From an uncultured Oscillibacter sp. (GTDB lineage Bacteria; Bacillota; Clostridia; Oscillospirales; Oscillospiraceae), in the NCBI GenBank assembly GCA_910588005.1, contig CAJUQM010000020.1, positions 1 to 45,718 on the forward strand: 45,718 bases of DNA, read 5' to 3'. The notes below the pieces were generated by a model. It searched no databases, was not told the DNA's origin, and saw only the letters and a list, made by a program, of their open reading frames with translations. Within the stretch, counting starts at the first letter, position 1, and each line of letters opens with the position of its first letter. The translations under genes were made by a program, and so were the position numbers. Shown here piece by piece: positions 32,101-39,331 of this stretch.

Positions 32101-32869
32101 GGGCGTGCCCACAGGCGGACAGTGGAGTGTGGAGAGCGGAGACAGGACCATTGCCTCCGGGACGGTTACCCAGTCCGGCCGCCTGGAGGTGGCCGCTGTG
32201 GGCGAGGGTACCACAAAGCTGACAGTCAAATACACATACGGGGGCGTCACCTATCCCCTTGCCGTCACGGTCAACGTGACCGCCTATTTGGAGCTGCGTC
32301 CCAGCACGGCGGCGGTGTTCCCCGGCGGCCGGGTGGAGCTGGCGATGACGCCCTGGGGGCGGACCCCGGTCACCGCCGCTGGCGGCGGCGAATATCTGGA
32401 GCAGTCCCCGCAGGACCTGCGCCTGGTTACCCTCGGCAGCAGCAGTGACCTGATCCGCGCGGAGGTGCCGGGGGAGAACGAATCCCATGTTCTGCTTGCG
32501 GCGGAGGCCGGCGCGCCCGCATCGGAGGTTCCGTCCATGGTGAGCATCGGTTATACCTATACTTATAAGGATACGGAGCAGCCCCACACGCTGGCGGTTA
32601 CCGTGCTTGCGCTGCCGGAGGCCGTCTGGCAGGACGGCACCTGTACCATTGATTTCAGCGGCGGCTTCGGTGAACACAGCGTTACGGTGCTGTCGGCGAG
32701 TCTCCCGGAGGGGACCGGCGTCACCGCCGCCGTGAAGGATAACGTCATTACCCTGGAGGGTGTGCCAGCGAACCAGAACGCGCCGGAGCTGACGCTTGCC
32801 CTGACCATGGATGGGCTGGACCACACGGTGGTTATGACTCCGGTCAGGCCGCCTGTGGCCGGAAATTAG
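26189..32869 (+). CDS. Giant prepilin-type protein with GLUG-like repeats, candidate pilus adhesin
   Basis: A 2226-residue protein with a type IV prepilin N-terminus: basic leader, Gly12, then FTLVETLAAVAVLVILLGLG with the conserved Glu at mature position 5, and a long hydrophobic helix. PilD should cleave after Gly12. Most of the rest consists of loosely repeated GLUG-like units, with GGLVG or GGLAG turns followed by asparagine-rich NCY/NSYA strands (residues about 430-620, 1010-1180 and 1580-1800), as in beta-helical surface adhesins. The last 250 residues look like immunoglobulin-like or Big2-like beta domains (VAAVGEGTTKLTVKYTYGGV). Ordinary minor pilins have 100-250 residues. It heads the pilus operon, so a tip adhesin is the best guess. 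GAGGG lies eight bases before the ATG. Confidence 0.85.
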   Translation: MRRCDRRKWNSGFTLVETLAAVAVLVILLGLGSVAVAYYRDYLRIAELDNAAREIYMAAEHRAVLLSGSRRLGGLVEDGGPVLLSAAVAEDGADEAYYLSSENLSAALLDTGSIDPALWDGHFYIVYEPVSGSVTDVFYAEESIETLIDAGFQAFYDEWTAASRGERMRARPMLGYYGGGMAEGDNSSRLPTPDVTVLIRNEEKLTVEVTFSVPTSVSAIPGLNMRREVELKYGGSPVSLLEGGRLPSQKTTFRDGNTVTTCTWVLDSLERSEGQFRDLFGGTGTYGGDFTVSASLRLSAAGYRPSRSSDSDTDNSLFAEGSGGSTAGIRLLRHLQNLDSGFSGVSGKTGAEQNDRIYCAENETYPGYAFHPIENSELNAYNGGEKEIYGLLVTPESAGGKPAGLFSSAGNRENIFDSKGAFSFQNIRLVNAAVDAGAADVAGALAGTAEYASFENCRVYWEATEDHPDLRELLGSDAEDGGYVYQIKGAVAGGLVGRLNYSYTGNTMTDCFAATLAEGRDLAGGLVGAVNGSLEIVNSYADCYLAGKNAAGLIGRLQADGSAVLQNCYAAGFIYAEEKAAGLCLGVEGKTYTENVYSAMCYPAAGDGWAAVYGLTEMQENSGEGVFQNTFYLKTSGQIAGSEAWGRDYAGMTDRTGTFRDGLGGAFDWKTARDTRPYNLREHLNLVNYSFPGLAGLPHYGDWGAQFQEPSLVYFEEYEVKRPGEERYGFSGGNARYLTGIGRLDNERIILSDGYAVALLQSDLKDLPENGYVQVTYWDAGGRCWDGVKNGWASGEGAQEVSAVYRKSELTAAVWENDEGSEADYYLIALPEKMIVAGGASEHFFQYIRFELNADGIVPVSGEYFYNPHFAETVVPYVPEETEESGTAPVWDAAAADRYADEELVEKGRRNTASVRTPRHLYNLSVYREYYCNREHRYTFRQELHLDYGTYTGYGLFSAPFRQTPIGSWNEPFHGVYDGGCRRIRGVTFSVQKNSERFYAGLFGYSAGTLRDIVYKMNPEQAVTVAMDNGSQSLYVGALAGGNAGTIQNCAVSGISLTGYSFGSTIYVGGLVGQNSGAIRNSAAESAALSADCSSYASAYVGGLAGRNDAAREITVSYAVGKITAVVDKNSSARICGFVGYNAGVIRDSYAAADLESTGQQVETYGFCGVRSGSQTETYYLNEGNFTYREVSYAADYHRDDDRAAGIKYAALEANPFSGSNPGMKKAQVMDADESVGGLFPYPTGVKDADNRPIHYGQWPALMDLGEMGVYYWEELEINGKSKFNISVLAVKPDEKTITKRSNLSNAHDDGGVVTNYGYGYYTKENVLLTALDTTIYYSPDGGRGSQLTMDREPTEYERRVNEVLAEQSKSAEGQNEEFVFHSYRTFGLDQEGGLYPYGVAAASPNATLQLTQDHGANSTQVLFTLNPLFADAMSVRLPDNSWSAENGAPVTGEAAPGSENNVYGVRSVEQLQFINWNSSTRNTSTVIESGTDVSRFPYLSNSGDTGKYCWTQSHDIRGRENADGTKRYYTPIAEYYDVSTGRTGTLNGWFCGTYDGDDYVIENVNIKGQRSSCAGLFGIVYNGTLKNIVLFSGEVVSYRNESGQTNSCWYAIGGLAGLAAADGESAIQNCSVAGYRIEADVRMREGGSNNWGGAEIGGLVGISFMDMEKCAAETTIVFPGSIKSVDNIRIGGLAGASQRTISNSYAGGEIEVRKLENQSNLGGSIYIGGIVGGSYFKPLQPSGGIMIGTEAYDTQGNVSNTTNNSLTNCYSYVVLPEVKADGYNKIQSLYALGGTGEINSAASALTNWDNKANHGICTITNCYYLGSETLKKNQNGISGIKTDLNDAQAASVTHRQLAGQDDIGGRTIYQRLNNFAGSDEAAREEGPFRPVTSRIDGYDVAGKYSYPPGGRPELEGLDYPFPTILTRDKGANCVHYGMWPLNGIRRDNGGAPIALDLYTKRTYPENLTLEGVPTGGQWSVESGDRTIASGTVTQSGRLEVAAVGEGTTKLTVKYTYGGVTYPLAVTVNVTAYLELRPSTAAVFPGGRVELAMTPWGRTPVTAAGGGEYLEQSPQDLRLVTLGSSSDLIRAEVPGENESHVLLAAEAGAPASEVPSMVSIGYTYTYKDTEQPHTLAVTVLALPEAVWQDGTCTIDFSGGFGEHSVTVLSASLPEGTGVTAAVKDNVITLEGVPANQNAPELTLALTMDGLDHTVVMTPVRPPVAGN

Positions 32870-33643
32870 ATGCAGAGAGGAGGGCGTCCCCTGGAGCGTC
32901 TGCGTGAAAAACTGAAGAGCAGCCGGGGGGCGTCCATCCTGATGGCGCTGCTGTTTCTGCTGGTGTGCATGATGGTGGCGTCGTCCCTTTTGATGGCGGC
33001 GGTGTCCAACGCGGGCAAGATCCAGAGCGACCGGACGGAGCAGCAGAAGTATCTGACATTGTCCTCCGGACTCCGGCTGGTGTGCGGCGAGCTGGAGGAG
33101 ATGGCGTACACGGGAGAGTACCAGTACGCCGAGTGGTTTGTGGAAAATGAGGAGAAAAACGAGAAGGGAGAAGTCATCGGCACGACCAGAACGGACTACT
33201 ACTGGTGCGGACAGGCGGAGGGCACGCTGACAGGAGGCAACCTGGCGGATGCGCTGCGCGGCTTCTTTCTCGAGGAGCTGGACGGCATGTACGGGGAGGC
33301 CTTCACGGCCAGGGGCTTCCAGGCGCAGCCCGCCCAACCCTCCGCAGAGCACGAGCTGGTTTTGACGGTGGATGGCAGCGGCCTGCCGGGACTTGAGGAG
33401 CCGGTCACTGTCACGCTCCGGCTGGAGAACAGGGGAAAGCGCATCCATCTGACTGCCGCCCTGGGGAGCATGGATGAGAAGGGCTATGTCTACACCTTGG
33501 AGGCGGAGCTGGCGTCCGCCGGCGTTCCCCAGGAGGTGAAATACACGCCGCTCACCGGCGCGGTATTCGCCAGCGTCCCCTCGGGGACACCGGTTTTCAC
33601 TGAGGCCGTCAAGTGGGAGCTGGAGTGGATTGAGAAGAAGTAG
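32870..33643 (+). CDS. PilX-like membrane-anchored minor pilus protein
   Basis: A 257-residue protein. A basic N-terminus ends in SSRGASILMALLFLLVCMMVASSLLMAAV, read as one short motif plus a hydrophobic helix, which is the layout of PilX-type minor pilins (no Glu5, long helix). The following QKYLTLSSGLRLVCGELEEMAY stretch is like the helix after the membrane segment in such proteins. The rest is a soluble domain with extended beta-like sequence. The ATG directly follows the stop of the giant gene with no ribosome site of its own, so translation is probably coupled. It would join the minor-pilin complex that primes pilus assembly. The PilX label rests on position and architecture, not on clear sequence similarity. 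Confidence 0.65.
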   Translation: MQRGGRPLERLREKLKSSRGASILMALLFLLVCMMVASSLLMAAVSNAGKIQSDRTEQQKYLTLSSGLRLVCGELEEMAYTGEYQYAEWFVENEEKNEKGEVIGTTRTDYYWCGQAEGTLTGGNLADALRGFFLEELDGMYGEAFTARGFQAQPAQPSAEHELVLTVDGSGLPGLEEPVTVTLRLENRGKRIHLTAALGSMDEKGYVYTLEAELASAGVPQEVKYTPLTGAVFASVPSGTPVFTEAVKWELEWIEKK

Positions 33644-33663
33644 AAAAAGGAGGCGGTGAACGG

Positions 33664-33990
33664 ATGAAGCGAAAATTGCGCGGCAGCCGGGGGGAGACCC
33701 TGGTAGAGGTCATGGCCTCCATCGTCATCGGAACGTTGTCCGTGGCGCTGCTGTTCGGCGCCATAATGGCCTCCGCCCAGATTGGCAAGAGCGCCCAGGA
33801 GACGGACGGGGCGTATTACCAGGCTCTGTCCGCCGCGGAGGCGCAGGCGGCACCCATGCCGGAGGACCCGGGGACTGTGAAATTGCAGTACTCGGCGGAT
33901 GGCGTGGAGATGATCCCCCTGCCGGTTACGCTCTACGGCGGCAGCGGCGCGGTATCCTACGCCCTCCCCGCAGGAGGGGGTGGGGCATGA
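33664..33990 (+). CDS. Minor prepilin-like protein
   Basis: A 108-residue protein with a prepilin-like N-terminus: MKRKLRGSRG, then ETLVEVMASIVIGTLSVALL. Cleavage after Gly10 would leave Glu at position 1 rather than Phe, with Glu at position 5 as usual. A small Pro- and Gly-rich soluble domain follows. It has GGAGGCGG before the ATG and overlaps the next gene by four bases. The length and position (third of four minor pilins before PilB) resemble PilV or PulI-type pseudopilins; I cannot assign which. Confidence 0.7.
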   Translation: MKRKLRGSRGETLVEVMASIVIGTLSVALLFGAIMASAQIGKSAQETDGAYYQALSAAEAQAAPMPEDPGTVKLQYSADGVEMIPLPVTLYGGSGAVSYALPAGGGGA

Positions 33991-34499
33991 GACGAAAGCT
34001 GAAAGAGACGGCCGGACTGACGCTGGTGGAGATGCTGGCCGCTGTGGCGGTTCTGATCCTGCTGGGGATGATGCTGAACACGGGGATGCAGATGGCTGTG
34101 CGGAGCTACCGGACCATGATCGCGCACTCCGAGGTGCAGCTGCTGCTGTCCACATTGGCGGATGCACTGGGGGATGATCTGCGCTACGCCCAGGAGGTGG
34201 AGACCGGCGCGGGCGGACAGCTGACGGCCTATCAGGACGCCTCGGGCGAAACGGTCAGTCTTGTGATCGGCCCGGATGGCCAGGTCTACGCCGGTGATAA
34301 GCGCGTCCTGCCCCCGGGAGCCTACGGCAAGGGGACCTATGTGGTCAGGACCATGGATATCAGCTTTGCGGATGGCTGTTTCACCGTGGCGCTGGAGGTG
34401 GGTCAAAAGACGGAGGAGATCTCCGGGGAGAGGACATTAATGGTCCGGTGCCTGAACCCGTACGGGGGGACGCCGGAGGAGGGAGAGACGACGCCATGA
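33987..34499 (+). CDS. Minor prepilin, PilW/PulJ-like
   Basis: A 170-residue prepilin. The leader MRRKLKETAG is followed by LTLVEMLAAVAVLILLGMML with Glu at mature position 5. The segment after the helix (SYRTMIAHSEVQLLLSTLADALGDDLRYAQ) and a beta-rich C-terminus match the general plan of PilW/PulJ-type minor pilins. ATG overlaps the previous stop (ATGA), and its own stop overlaps the pilB start in the same way, showing tight translational coupling. It probably takes part in the minor-pilin initiation complex. Confidence 0.72.
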   Translation: MRRKLKETAGLTLVEMLAAVAVLILLGMMLNTGMQMAVRSYRTMIAHSEVQLLLSTLADALGDDLRYAQEVETGAGGQLTAYQDASGETVSLVIGPDGQVYAGDKRVLPPGAYGKGTYVVRTMDISFADGCFTVALEVGQKTEEISGERTLMVRCLNPYGGTPEEGETTP

Positions 34500-36187
34500 A
34501 GTATGTGAAGCTGGGCGACCTGCTGGTCAAGAGCGGCGCGATTGCCCAGGGGCAGCTGGACGAGGCGCTGTCGCTGCAGGCGGACACCGGGCAACGTCTG
34601 GGTTCGATTTTGCAGGACCGCGGCTTTATCACCGAAAAGCAGTTGATCGATACTCTGATGAGCCAGCTGGGCGTGGAGTTTATCGATCTGAATACATATG
34701 CCATTTCGCCGGAGATGGCCCAGATTCTCCCCAAGAGCATAGCGAAAAAGCACATTGTGGTGCCGGTGAGAGCCACCCGGTCGGACATCCATCTGGCTAT
34801 GGCGGATCCGCTGAATTTTGTCGCCATCGAGGAAGTCCGGGCAGTGACCCGGCGGCGGGTCATCCCCCTGATCGCCACCGCCTCCGCCACGGAGCGGGCG
34901 GTGCAGAACCTGTACAGCAACCAGGGGGCCATGCAGGCCATTGAGGACATGCAGCGGGACCTGCTGGGCAGCCAGTACGGCGCCTCCACCGGGGCCGGCC
35001 AGCAGAGTGTGACGGTTGACGAAGACGAGGCGGACGCCGCCCCGGCCATCCGGCTGGTAAACTCCATCATCGACCGGGCCTGCAGCGAGGGGGCCAGTGA
35101 CATCCACGTGGAACCCGGCGAGGAGGGCATGACCATCCGGATGCGCATCGACGGGGCGCTGCGTCCCATCATTCCGGTACCCCGGGAACTCCAGAGTTCC
35201 GTAATCTCCCGGATGAAGATCATGGCCCGTATGGACATCGCCCAGAAAAATATCCCACAGGACGGCCGCGCCAATGTCACGGTGCGCCAGGAGACTCTGG
35301 ACCTGCGAATTTCCACCCTGCCTACCATCCACGGGGAGAAGGTGGTCATCCGCCTCCTGCGCAAGACGCCGGAGCTGGCCACGCTGGAAGGCATCGGCCT
35401 GGCGGGAGAGAATCTGGAGCGGTTCTGCCAGATGGTGGACCGCACCACCGAGGGGATGATCCTGATGGTGGGTCCCACGGGTTCCGGCAAGACCTCCACC
35501 CTCTACGCCATGATCAAACGCCTCAAGAGCGACGAGGTGAATCTGGTCTCTCTGGAGGACCCGGTGGAGTACCACATCGACGGCGTGTGTCAGGTGCAGA
35601 TCAACGAGCGGACCGGGCTGACCTTTGCCAATGTGCTGCGGTCCGTGCTGCGGCAGGACCCGGATATTATCGCCGTAGGTGAGATTCGGGACGGCGAGAC
35701 GGCGGAGATCGCCATGCGGGCCGCCATGACGGGGCATTTGGTGCTCTCCACCGTCCACACCAACAACGCCGTCAGCTCTGTGGACCGGCTGCTGGATATC
35801 GGCGTGGAGTCGTACCTCATCGCGGGGGCGGTGCAGGGCATCGTGTCCCAGCGGCTGGTGCGCCGGGTCTGCCCCTACTGCCGTCGGCCCTACACCCCCA
35901 CGCCGGAGGAACAGGCCGCCCTGGGACTGCCCGCCGGAGACGTCCTCTTTTACAGGGGCGTGGGTTGCGGGGAGTGCTTCGGCACCGGCTACCGCGGCCG
36001 CACCGGCGCCTTTGAGATTCTGCCGGTGACGCCGGATATCCGCCGGGCGATTCACAAGCGTTCCCTGGAGAAGCTGGAGGCGGCCATTGCCTCCTCCGGG
36101 TTCCGGCCAATGATGGAAGACTGCCGCCGTCTGGTGCTGAGCGGTGTGACCACCGCTGAGGAGATCCACCGGGTGTTGGGCGGCTGA
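34496..36187 (+). CDS. pilB: Type IV pilus extension ATPase PilB
   Basis: A 563-residue hexameric ATPase that drives pilin addition from the cytoplasm. The N-terminal MshEN/T2SSE-N domain spans about 1-150 (LGDLLVKSGAIAQGQLDEAL). The ATPase core has Walker A GPTGSGKT at 326-333, the Asp box LEDPVEY, Walker B DPDIIAVGEIRD at 388-399 and the His box GHLVLSTVHTN. The zinc site is complete, with C459, C462, C491 and C494 (CPYC, CGEC). ATG 34496 has GGGAGAG upstream and overlaps the previous stop; an upstream in-frame Met at 34448 lies inside the minor pilin gene. The full set of motifs suggests an active enzyme. Confidence 0.95.
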   Translation: MKYVKLGDLLVKSGAIAQGQLDEALSLQADTGQRLGSILQDRGFITEKQLIDTLMSQLGVEFIDLNTYAISPEMAQILPKSIAKKHIVVPVRATRSDIHLAMADPLNFVAIEEVRAVTRRRVIPLIATASATERAVQNLYSNQGAMQAIEDMQRDLLGSQYGASTGAGQQSVTVDEDEADAAPAIRLVNSIIDRACSEGASDIHVEPGEEGMTIRMRIDGALRPIIPVPRELQSSVISRMKIMARMDIAQKNIPQDGRANVTVRQETLDLRISTLPTIHGEKVVIRLLRKTPELATLEGIGLAGENLERFCQMVDRTTEGMILMVGPTGSGKTSTLYAMIKRLKSDEVNLVSLEDPVEYHIDGVCQVQINERTGLTFANVLRSVLRQDPDIIAVGEIRDGETAEIAMRAAMTGHLVLSTVHTNNAVSSVDRLLDIGVESYLIAGAVQGIVSQRLVRRVCPYCRRPYTPTPEEQAALGLPAGDVLFYRGVGCGECFGTGYRGRTGAFEILPVTPDIRRAIHKRSLEKLEAAIASSGFRPMMEDCRRLVLSGVTTAEEIHRVLGG

Positions 36188-36198
36188 GGAGGTAACAC

Positions 36199-37290
36199 AT
36201 GATTGTAGAACAGTTTGTAGAACAGGCCCTGCGGGACAGGGCATCGGATATCCACCTGGTTCAGGGGCTGACGCCCCGGTATCGCGTAAACGGAGAGATC
36301 CGGGAGATGTGCTCCAACTGCCTGACGGCGGAGGACTGCCTGACGGCCGCCATGGAGCTGGCCGGAGGGGACTTCCGGAGGGCGGAGACGGTGGGCGAGG
36401 CCGACCTGGCGCTGACCATCGCCGACGTGCGGTGCCGGATCAACCTCTTCCGCCAGCGGGGGGGCTGGTCCGCCGCCATCCGGCTTTTGAACGACCATAT
36501 CCCGGATCTCGACGAGCTGGGCCTGCCCAAGGCCGCCGCAGAGTTTCCCGCCTACGGTCAGGGACTGGTGCTCATTTCCGGCGAAACCGGCTCCGGCAAA
36601 TCCACCACCCTGGCGGCGGTGCTGAACCGGATCAACCACAGCGAGCGCAAGCACATCCTAACCCTGGAGGACCCCATCGAGTACGTCTACACCCCGGACA
36701 AATGCGTCATCAACCAGCGGGAGATCAGGCGGGACACCGCCAGCTTCGCCGCCGGACTGCGGGCCGCCCTGCGGGAGGACCCGGACGTAATCTTGGTGGG
36801 TGAGATGCGGGACCTGGAGACCATTGAGACGGCCCTCACCGCCGCTGAGACGGGGCATCTGGTGTTTGGCACCGTCCACACCAACTCCGCCGCCGACTCC
36901 ATTGACCGCATTGTGGACGTGTTCCCGGCGGAGCGGCAGCAGCAGATCCGCCTCCAGCTGTCCATGACGCTGCGGGCCGTGCTCAGCCAGCAGCTCCTGC
37001 CCAAGGTGGGCGGGGGGCGGGTGGTCTGCTGTGAGGTGATGAAGGTGGACGGAGCCATCCGCAACCTGATCCGGGAGGGCAAGACCCCCCAGATTGTCAA
37101 CGCCATTCAGACCACCGGAAACATGGGCAACATCCTGATGGACAGGGCGCTCCAGAGCCTGCTGAACGCCGGGACCATCAGCAAAGAGACCTGGCAGGCC
37201 GCCCTGCGGGATCCGTCCCAGGCGGGGCGGAACGGCCCGGCCCAGCCGGCGGCGGGGGCGGGGCCTGCCCCTGGCTTCCGGCGGATATAA
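36199..37290 (+). CDS. pilT: Type IV pilus retraction ATPase PilT
   Basis: A 363-residue ATPase that depolymerises pili and powers twitching. Walker A GETGSGKS is at 128-135, Walker B DPDVILVGEMRD at 194-205, the His box GHLVFGTVHTN at 219-229, and the PilT-specific AIRNLIREGKTPQI motif lies near residue 285. The N-terminal PAS-like part (ASDIHLVQGLTPRYRVNGEI) is typical. A 35-residue Ala/Gly/Pro-rich tail is loosely conserved. The gene starts 11 bases after pilB with GAGGTAAC before the ATG. Its presence predicts retractile pili rather than a one-way secretion pseudopilus. Confidence 0.95.
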   Translation: MIVEQFVEQALRDRASDIHLVQGLTPRYRVNGEIREMCSNCLTAEDCLTAAMELAGGDFRRAETVGEADLALTIADVRCRINLFRQRGGWSAAIRLLNDHIPDLDELGLPKAAAEFPAYGQGLVLISGETGSGKSTTLAAVLNRINHSERKHILTLEDPIEYVYTPDKCVINQREIRRDTASFAAGLRAALREDPDVILVGEMRDLETIETALTAAETGHLVFGTVHTNSAADSIDRIVDVFPAERQQQIRLQLSMTLRAVLSQQLLPKVGGGRVVCCEVMKVDGAIRNLIREGKTPQIVNAIQTTGNMGNILMDRALQSLLNAGTISKETWQAALRDPSQAGRNGPAQPAAGAGPAPGFRRI

Positions 37291-37302
37291 GGGAGGCGGC
37301 CT

Positions 37303-38511
37303 GTGCCCACATATAAATACGAGGCGGTTTACGCCGGCGGCGAGCAGGTCTCCGGCGTGGTGGAGGCGGTGAGCCGCACCGACGCCGTGGCCCAGATCCG
37401 CCAGAGCTGCGAGGTGGTTCTCAGCCTGAAGGAGATCCCGCGGACGGTCTCCCGGGATCCTCTGGCCTGTTTCCACCGGATTACCGCCAAGAGCCTGGCC
37501 CTGACCTGCCGCCAGTTCTCCATCATTCTCAAGGCGGGACTGCCCCTGGTGCAGACCGTGGATCTGGCGGCGGAGCAGTGCGCCGACAAGGCCCTGGCCC
37601 AGCTGCTGCGGCAGGTGTCTGAGGACGTGTCCAACGGCTGGTCCCTGAGCTACAGCCTTTCCCAGCGGGGGGAGAAAACCCTTCCCGTCACCTTCCGGGA
37701 GACGGTGCGGGCCGGAGAGGAATCCGGTGACCTGCTGTCCTCCTTCCGGCGGATGGCGGACTACTTCGAGCGGATGAACAAGACTCGGGAGAGCGTGGTC
37801 AGCGCCCTGACCTACCCGGCCTTTGTGCTGGTGGTGGCGGCGGTGGTGGTGATGATTATCATGGGCTACGCCGTCCCCACCTTTACCGGCATGTTCGAGA
37901 GCCTGGAGATTGAGCTTCCCTGGGTGACCAGGACCCTGATTGGGATGTCCCGTTTCTTCCAGAACTGGGGACTGGTGCTGCTGGGCGTGTTCGCCCTGGC
38001 GGTCTTCCTCCTGCGGTTGTACGGGCTGACGGAGAAGGGAGGTCCCGCCCTGGCCCGGGCGCAGCTGAAAATCCCCATTGTGGGGGAGATTGTCCGGATG
38101 TCCGGAGCCAGCCAGTTTGCCCACACCATGAGCACCCTGCTCACTGCGGGAATGCCTGTTTTGCAGGCCATTGAGGTCTCCGGACGGACCATGACGAACC
38201 TGTGCATGTCCGGCGAGGTGCTGCAGACGCTGCCCGGCGTGGAGGGGGGACGCCCCCTGGGGGAGTGCATGAGCTACGCCCGGGAACTGCCCCCCATGCT
38301 GGTGCAGATGACCTCCGTAGGCGAGGCCACCGGCTCTATGGAGTCCACCCTCCAGGTGCTGGCGGAGTATTACGACAGCGAGGTGGACGTGCGGGTAAAG
38401 CGGGCGCTGAGCCTGCTGGAACCAGCCATCATTGTGGCGCTGGCCGTGTTTGTGGTGTTCATCCTCATGGCGGTATATCTGCCCATGTTCAGCATGTACA
38501 GCGCGATATAA
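37303..38511 (+). CDS. pilC: Type IV pilus inner-membrane platform protein PilC
   Basis: A 402-residue platform protein on which PilB and PilT act. It carries two repeated T2SSF domains. The first has TAKSLALTCRQFSIILKAGLPLVQTVDLAAEQ and FRETVRAGEESGDLLSSFRRMADYFE; the second has SQFAHTMSTLLTAGMPVLQAIEVSG and MLVQMTSVGEATGSMESTLQVLAEYYDSEVD, given here as adjoining short blocks. Three hydrophobic helices lie near residues 165-190, 220-245 and 370-395. GTG 37303 has GGGAGG seven bases upstream. It is 12 bases after pilT. Confidence 0.95.
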   Translation: MPTYKYEAVYAGGEQVSGVVEAVSRTDAVAQIRQSCEVVLSLKEIPRTVSRDPLACFHRITAKSLALTCRQFSIILKAGLPLVQTVDLAAEQCADKALAQLLRQVSEDVSNGWSLSYSLSQRGEKTLPVTFRETVRAGEESGDLLSSFRRMADYFERMNKTRESVVSALTYPAFVLVVAAVVVMIIMGYAVPTFTGMFESLEIELPWVTRTLIGMSRFFQNWGLVLLGVFALAVFLLRLYGLTEKGGPALARAQLKIPIVGEIVRMSGASQFAHTMSTLLTAGMPVLQAIEVSGRTMTNLCMSGEVLQTLPGVEGGRPLGECMSYARELPPMLVQMTSVGEATGSMESTLQVLAEYYDSEVDVRVKRALSLLEPAIIVALAVFVVFILMAVYLPMFSMYSAI

Positions 38512-38546
38512 AAGCCCCACCGGTGATTGAAAAAACAAGGCGGGCG

Positions 38547-38565
38547 GCGGTCCCTGCGGGACCGC
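38547..38565 (+). terminator. Hairpin between pilC and the first pilin gene
   Basis: An 8-bp GC stem (38547-38554 with 38558-38565) with a TGC loop lies about 35 bases after pilC. No T-run follows. Such structures between pilBTC and the pilin gene often separate the very high pilin transcript level from the assembly genes. Confidence 0.45.
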
Positions 38566-38685
38566 GGACACCGCGTTCCATATAGAGTGGCACAACGAAA
38601 CCCGTTTTGCTATTCCGAGCCTTTGCCAACCCGGGCTCTGAATATAAGTCCATGTCGAGGAACGAAAGGAGGATTTTTCCTGACA

Positions 38686-39093
38686 ATGAAAGGGTTGAGG
38701 GAAAAATTACGGAACCACGAGGGCTTTACCCTTGTGGAAATGCTGATTGTGGTGGCCATTATCGCCATTCTGATTGCAGTGTCGATCCCGTTGGTGAACA
38801 CCTCTCTGGAGAAGGCAAGACATGCCGTGGATCAGGCCAATATGCGCAGTGCTGTCCTTCTGGCCAACGTTGAGGTGATGACCAACGAAATTACAGCAAA
38901 TGATTCATGGCAGTATAAGGTGGATAACGATGACCATCAGGCGCAGGGATCCTTGGTAGATACTGGTGGGAATGTTAAACCGCAGTGTGCAAAGTGTAAG
39001 GAGGCAGGCGAGAATGCCCTTCTTACTGTAGACTATACATATGATGCCACTACGGGCGGCTCATTTTCCGTTGCTTTTAAAACAGCGCCCTAA
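38686..39093 (+). CDS. pilA: Type IV pilin (first of two)
   Basis: A 135-residue prepilin. The leader MKGLREKLRNHEG is followed by FTLVEMLIVVAIIAILIAVS with Glu at mature position 5; PilD should cut after Gly13 and methylate Phe. The helix continues (SLEKARHAVDQANMRSAVLLANVEVM), then a compact C-terminal domain contains a CAKC pair that may form a disulfide. ATG 38686 lies 13 bases after AAAGGAGG; a CTG two codons earlier has ideal spacing and could be the real start. The C-terminal part is visibly more AT-rich than the surrounding genes. Confidence 0.9.
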   Translation: MKGLREKLRNHEGFTLVEMLIVVAIIAILIAVSIPLVNTSLEKARHAVDQANMRSAVLLANVEVMTNEITANDSWQYKVDNDDHQAQGSLVDTGGNVKPQCAKCKEAGENALLTVDYTYDATTGGSFSVAFKTAP

Positions 39094-39213
39094 TCAGCAT
39101 TAACTCCCACGCGCGAATTACACACTCCCTCAACCGCACCTGGGTTGGCGAACAAGGTTGGGGGATGGCCCCTGTCGTATCAAAGCGAGAATGGAATCTC
39201 CCCCACGGAAGGC

Positions 39214-39253
39214 ATAAACCATATGGTTTATCGTCTACCCGTGGGTAGACGAT
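39214..39253. repeat. Two overlapping palindromes between the pilin genes
   Basis: 39214-39231 is an 18-bp perfect palindrome (ATAAACCATATGGTTTAT). It overlaps by two bases the 11-bp inverted repeat 39230-39240 with 39243-39253 (2-base centre GT). Both lie about 80 bases before the second pilin gene, in its leader or promoter zone. Confidence 0.7.
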
Positions 39254-39331
39254 GGGAACTGTCCCCCCTGAGAAAAAAACAGGAGGCAGGACCCGCATGC
39301 CGGACCCTGCTCCAGAAATGGAGAGATTTCA

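Noticed and set aside
30203..33448. Second reverse-strand open frame of about 1080 codons opposite the end of the giant gene and the PilX-like gene
   Set aside because: Same reason: low-complexity shadow translation spanning two real forward genes, without a ribosome site.
34403..38595. Long reverse-strand frames opposite pilB, pilT and pilC
   Set aside because: Shadow frames of GC-rich genes that carry all catalytic motifs on the forward strand.
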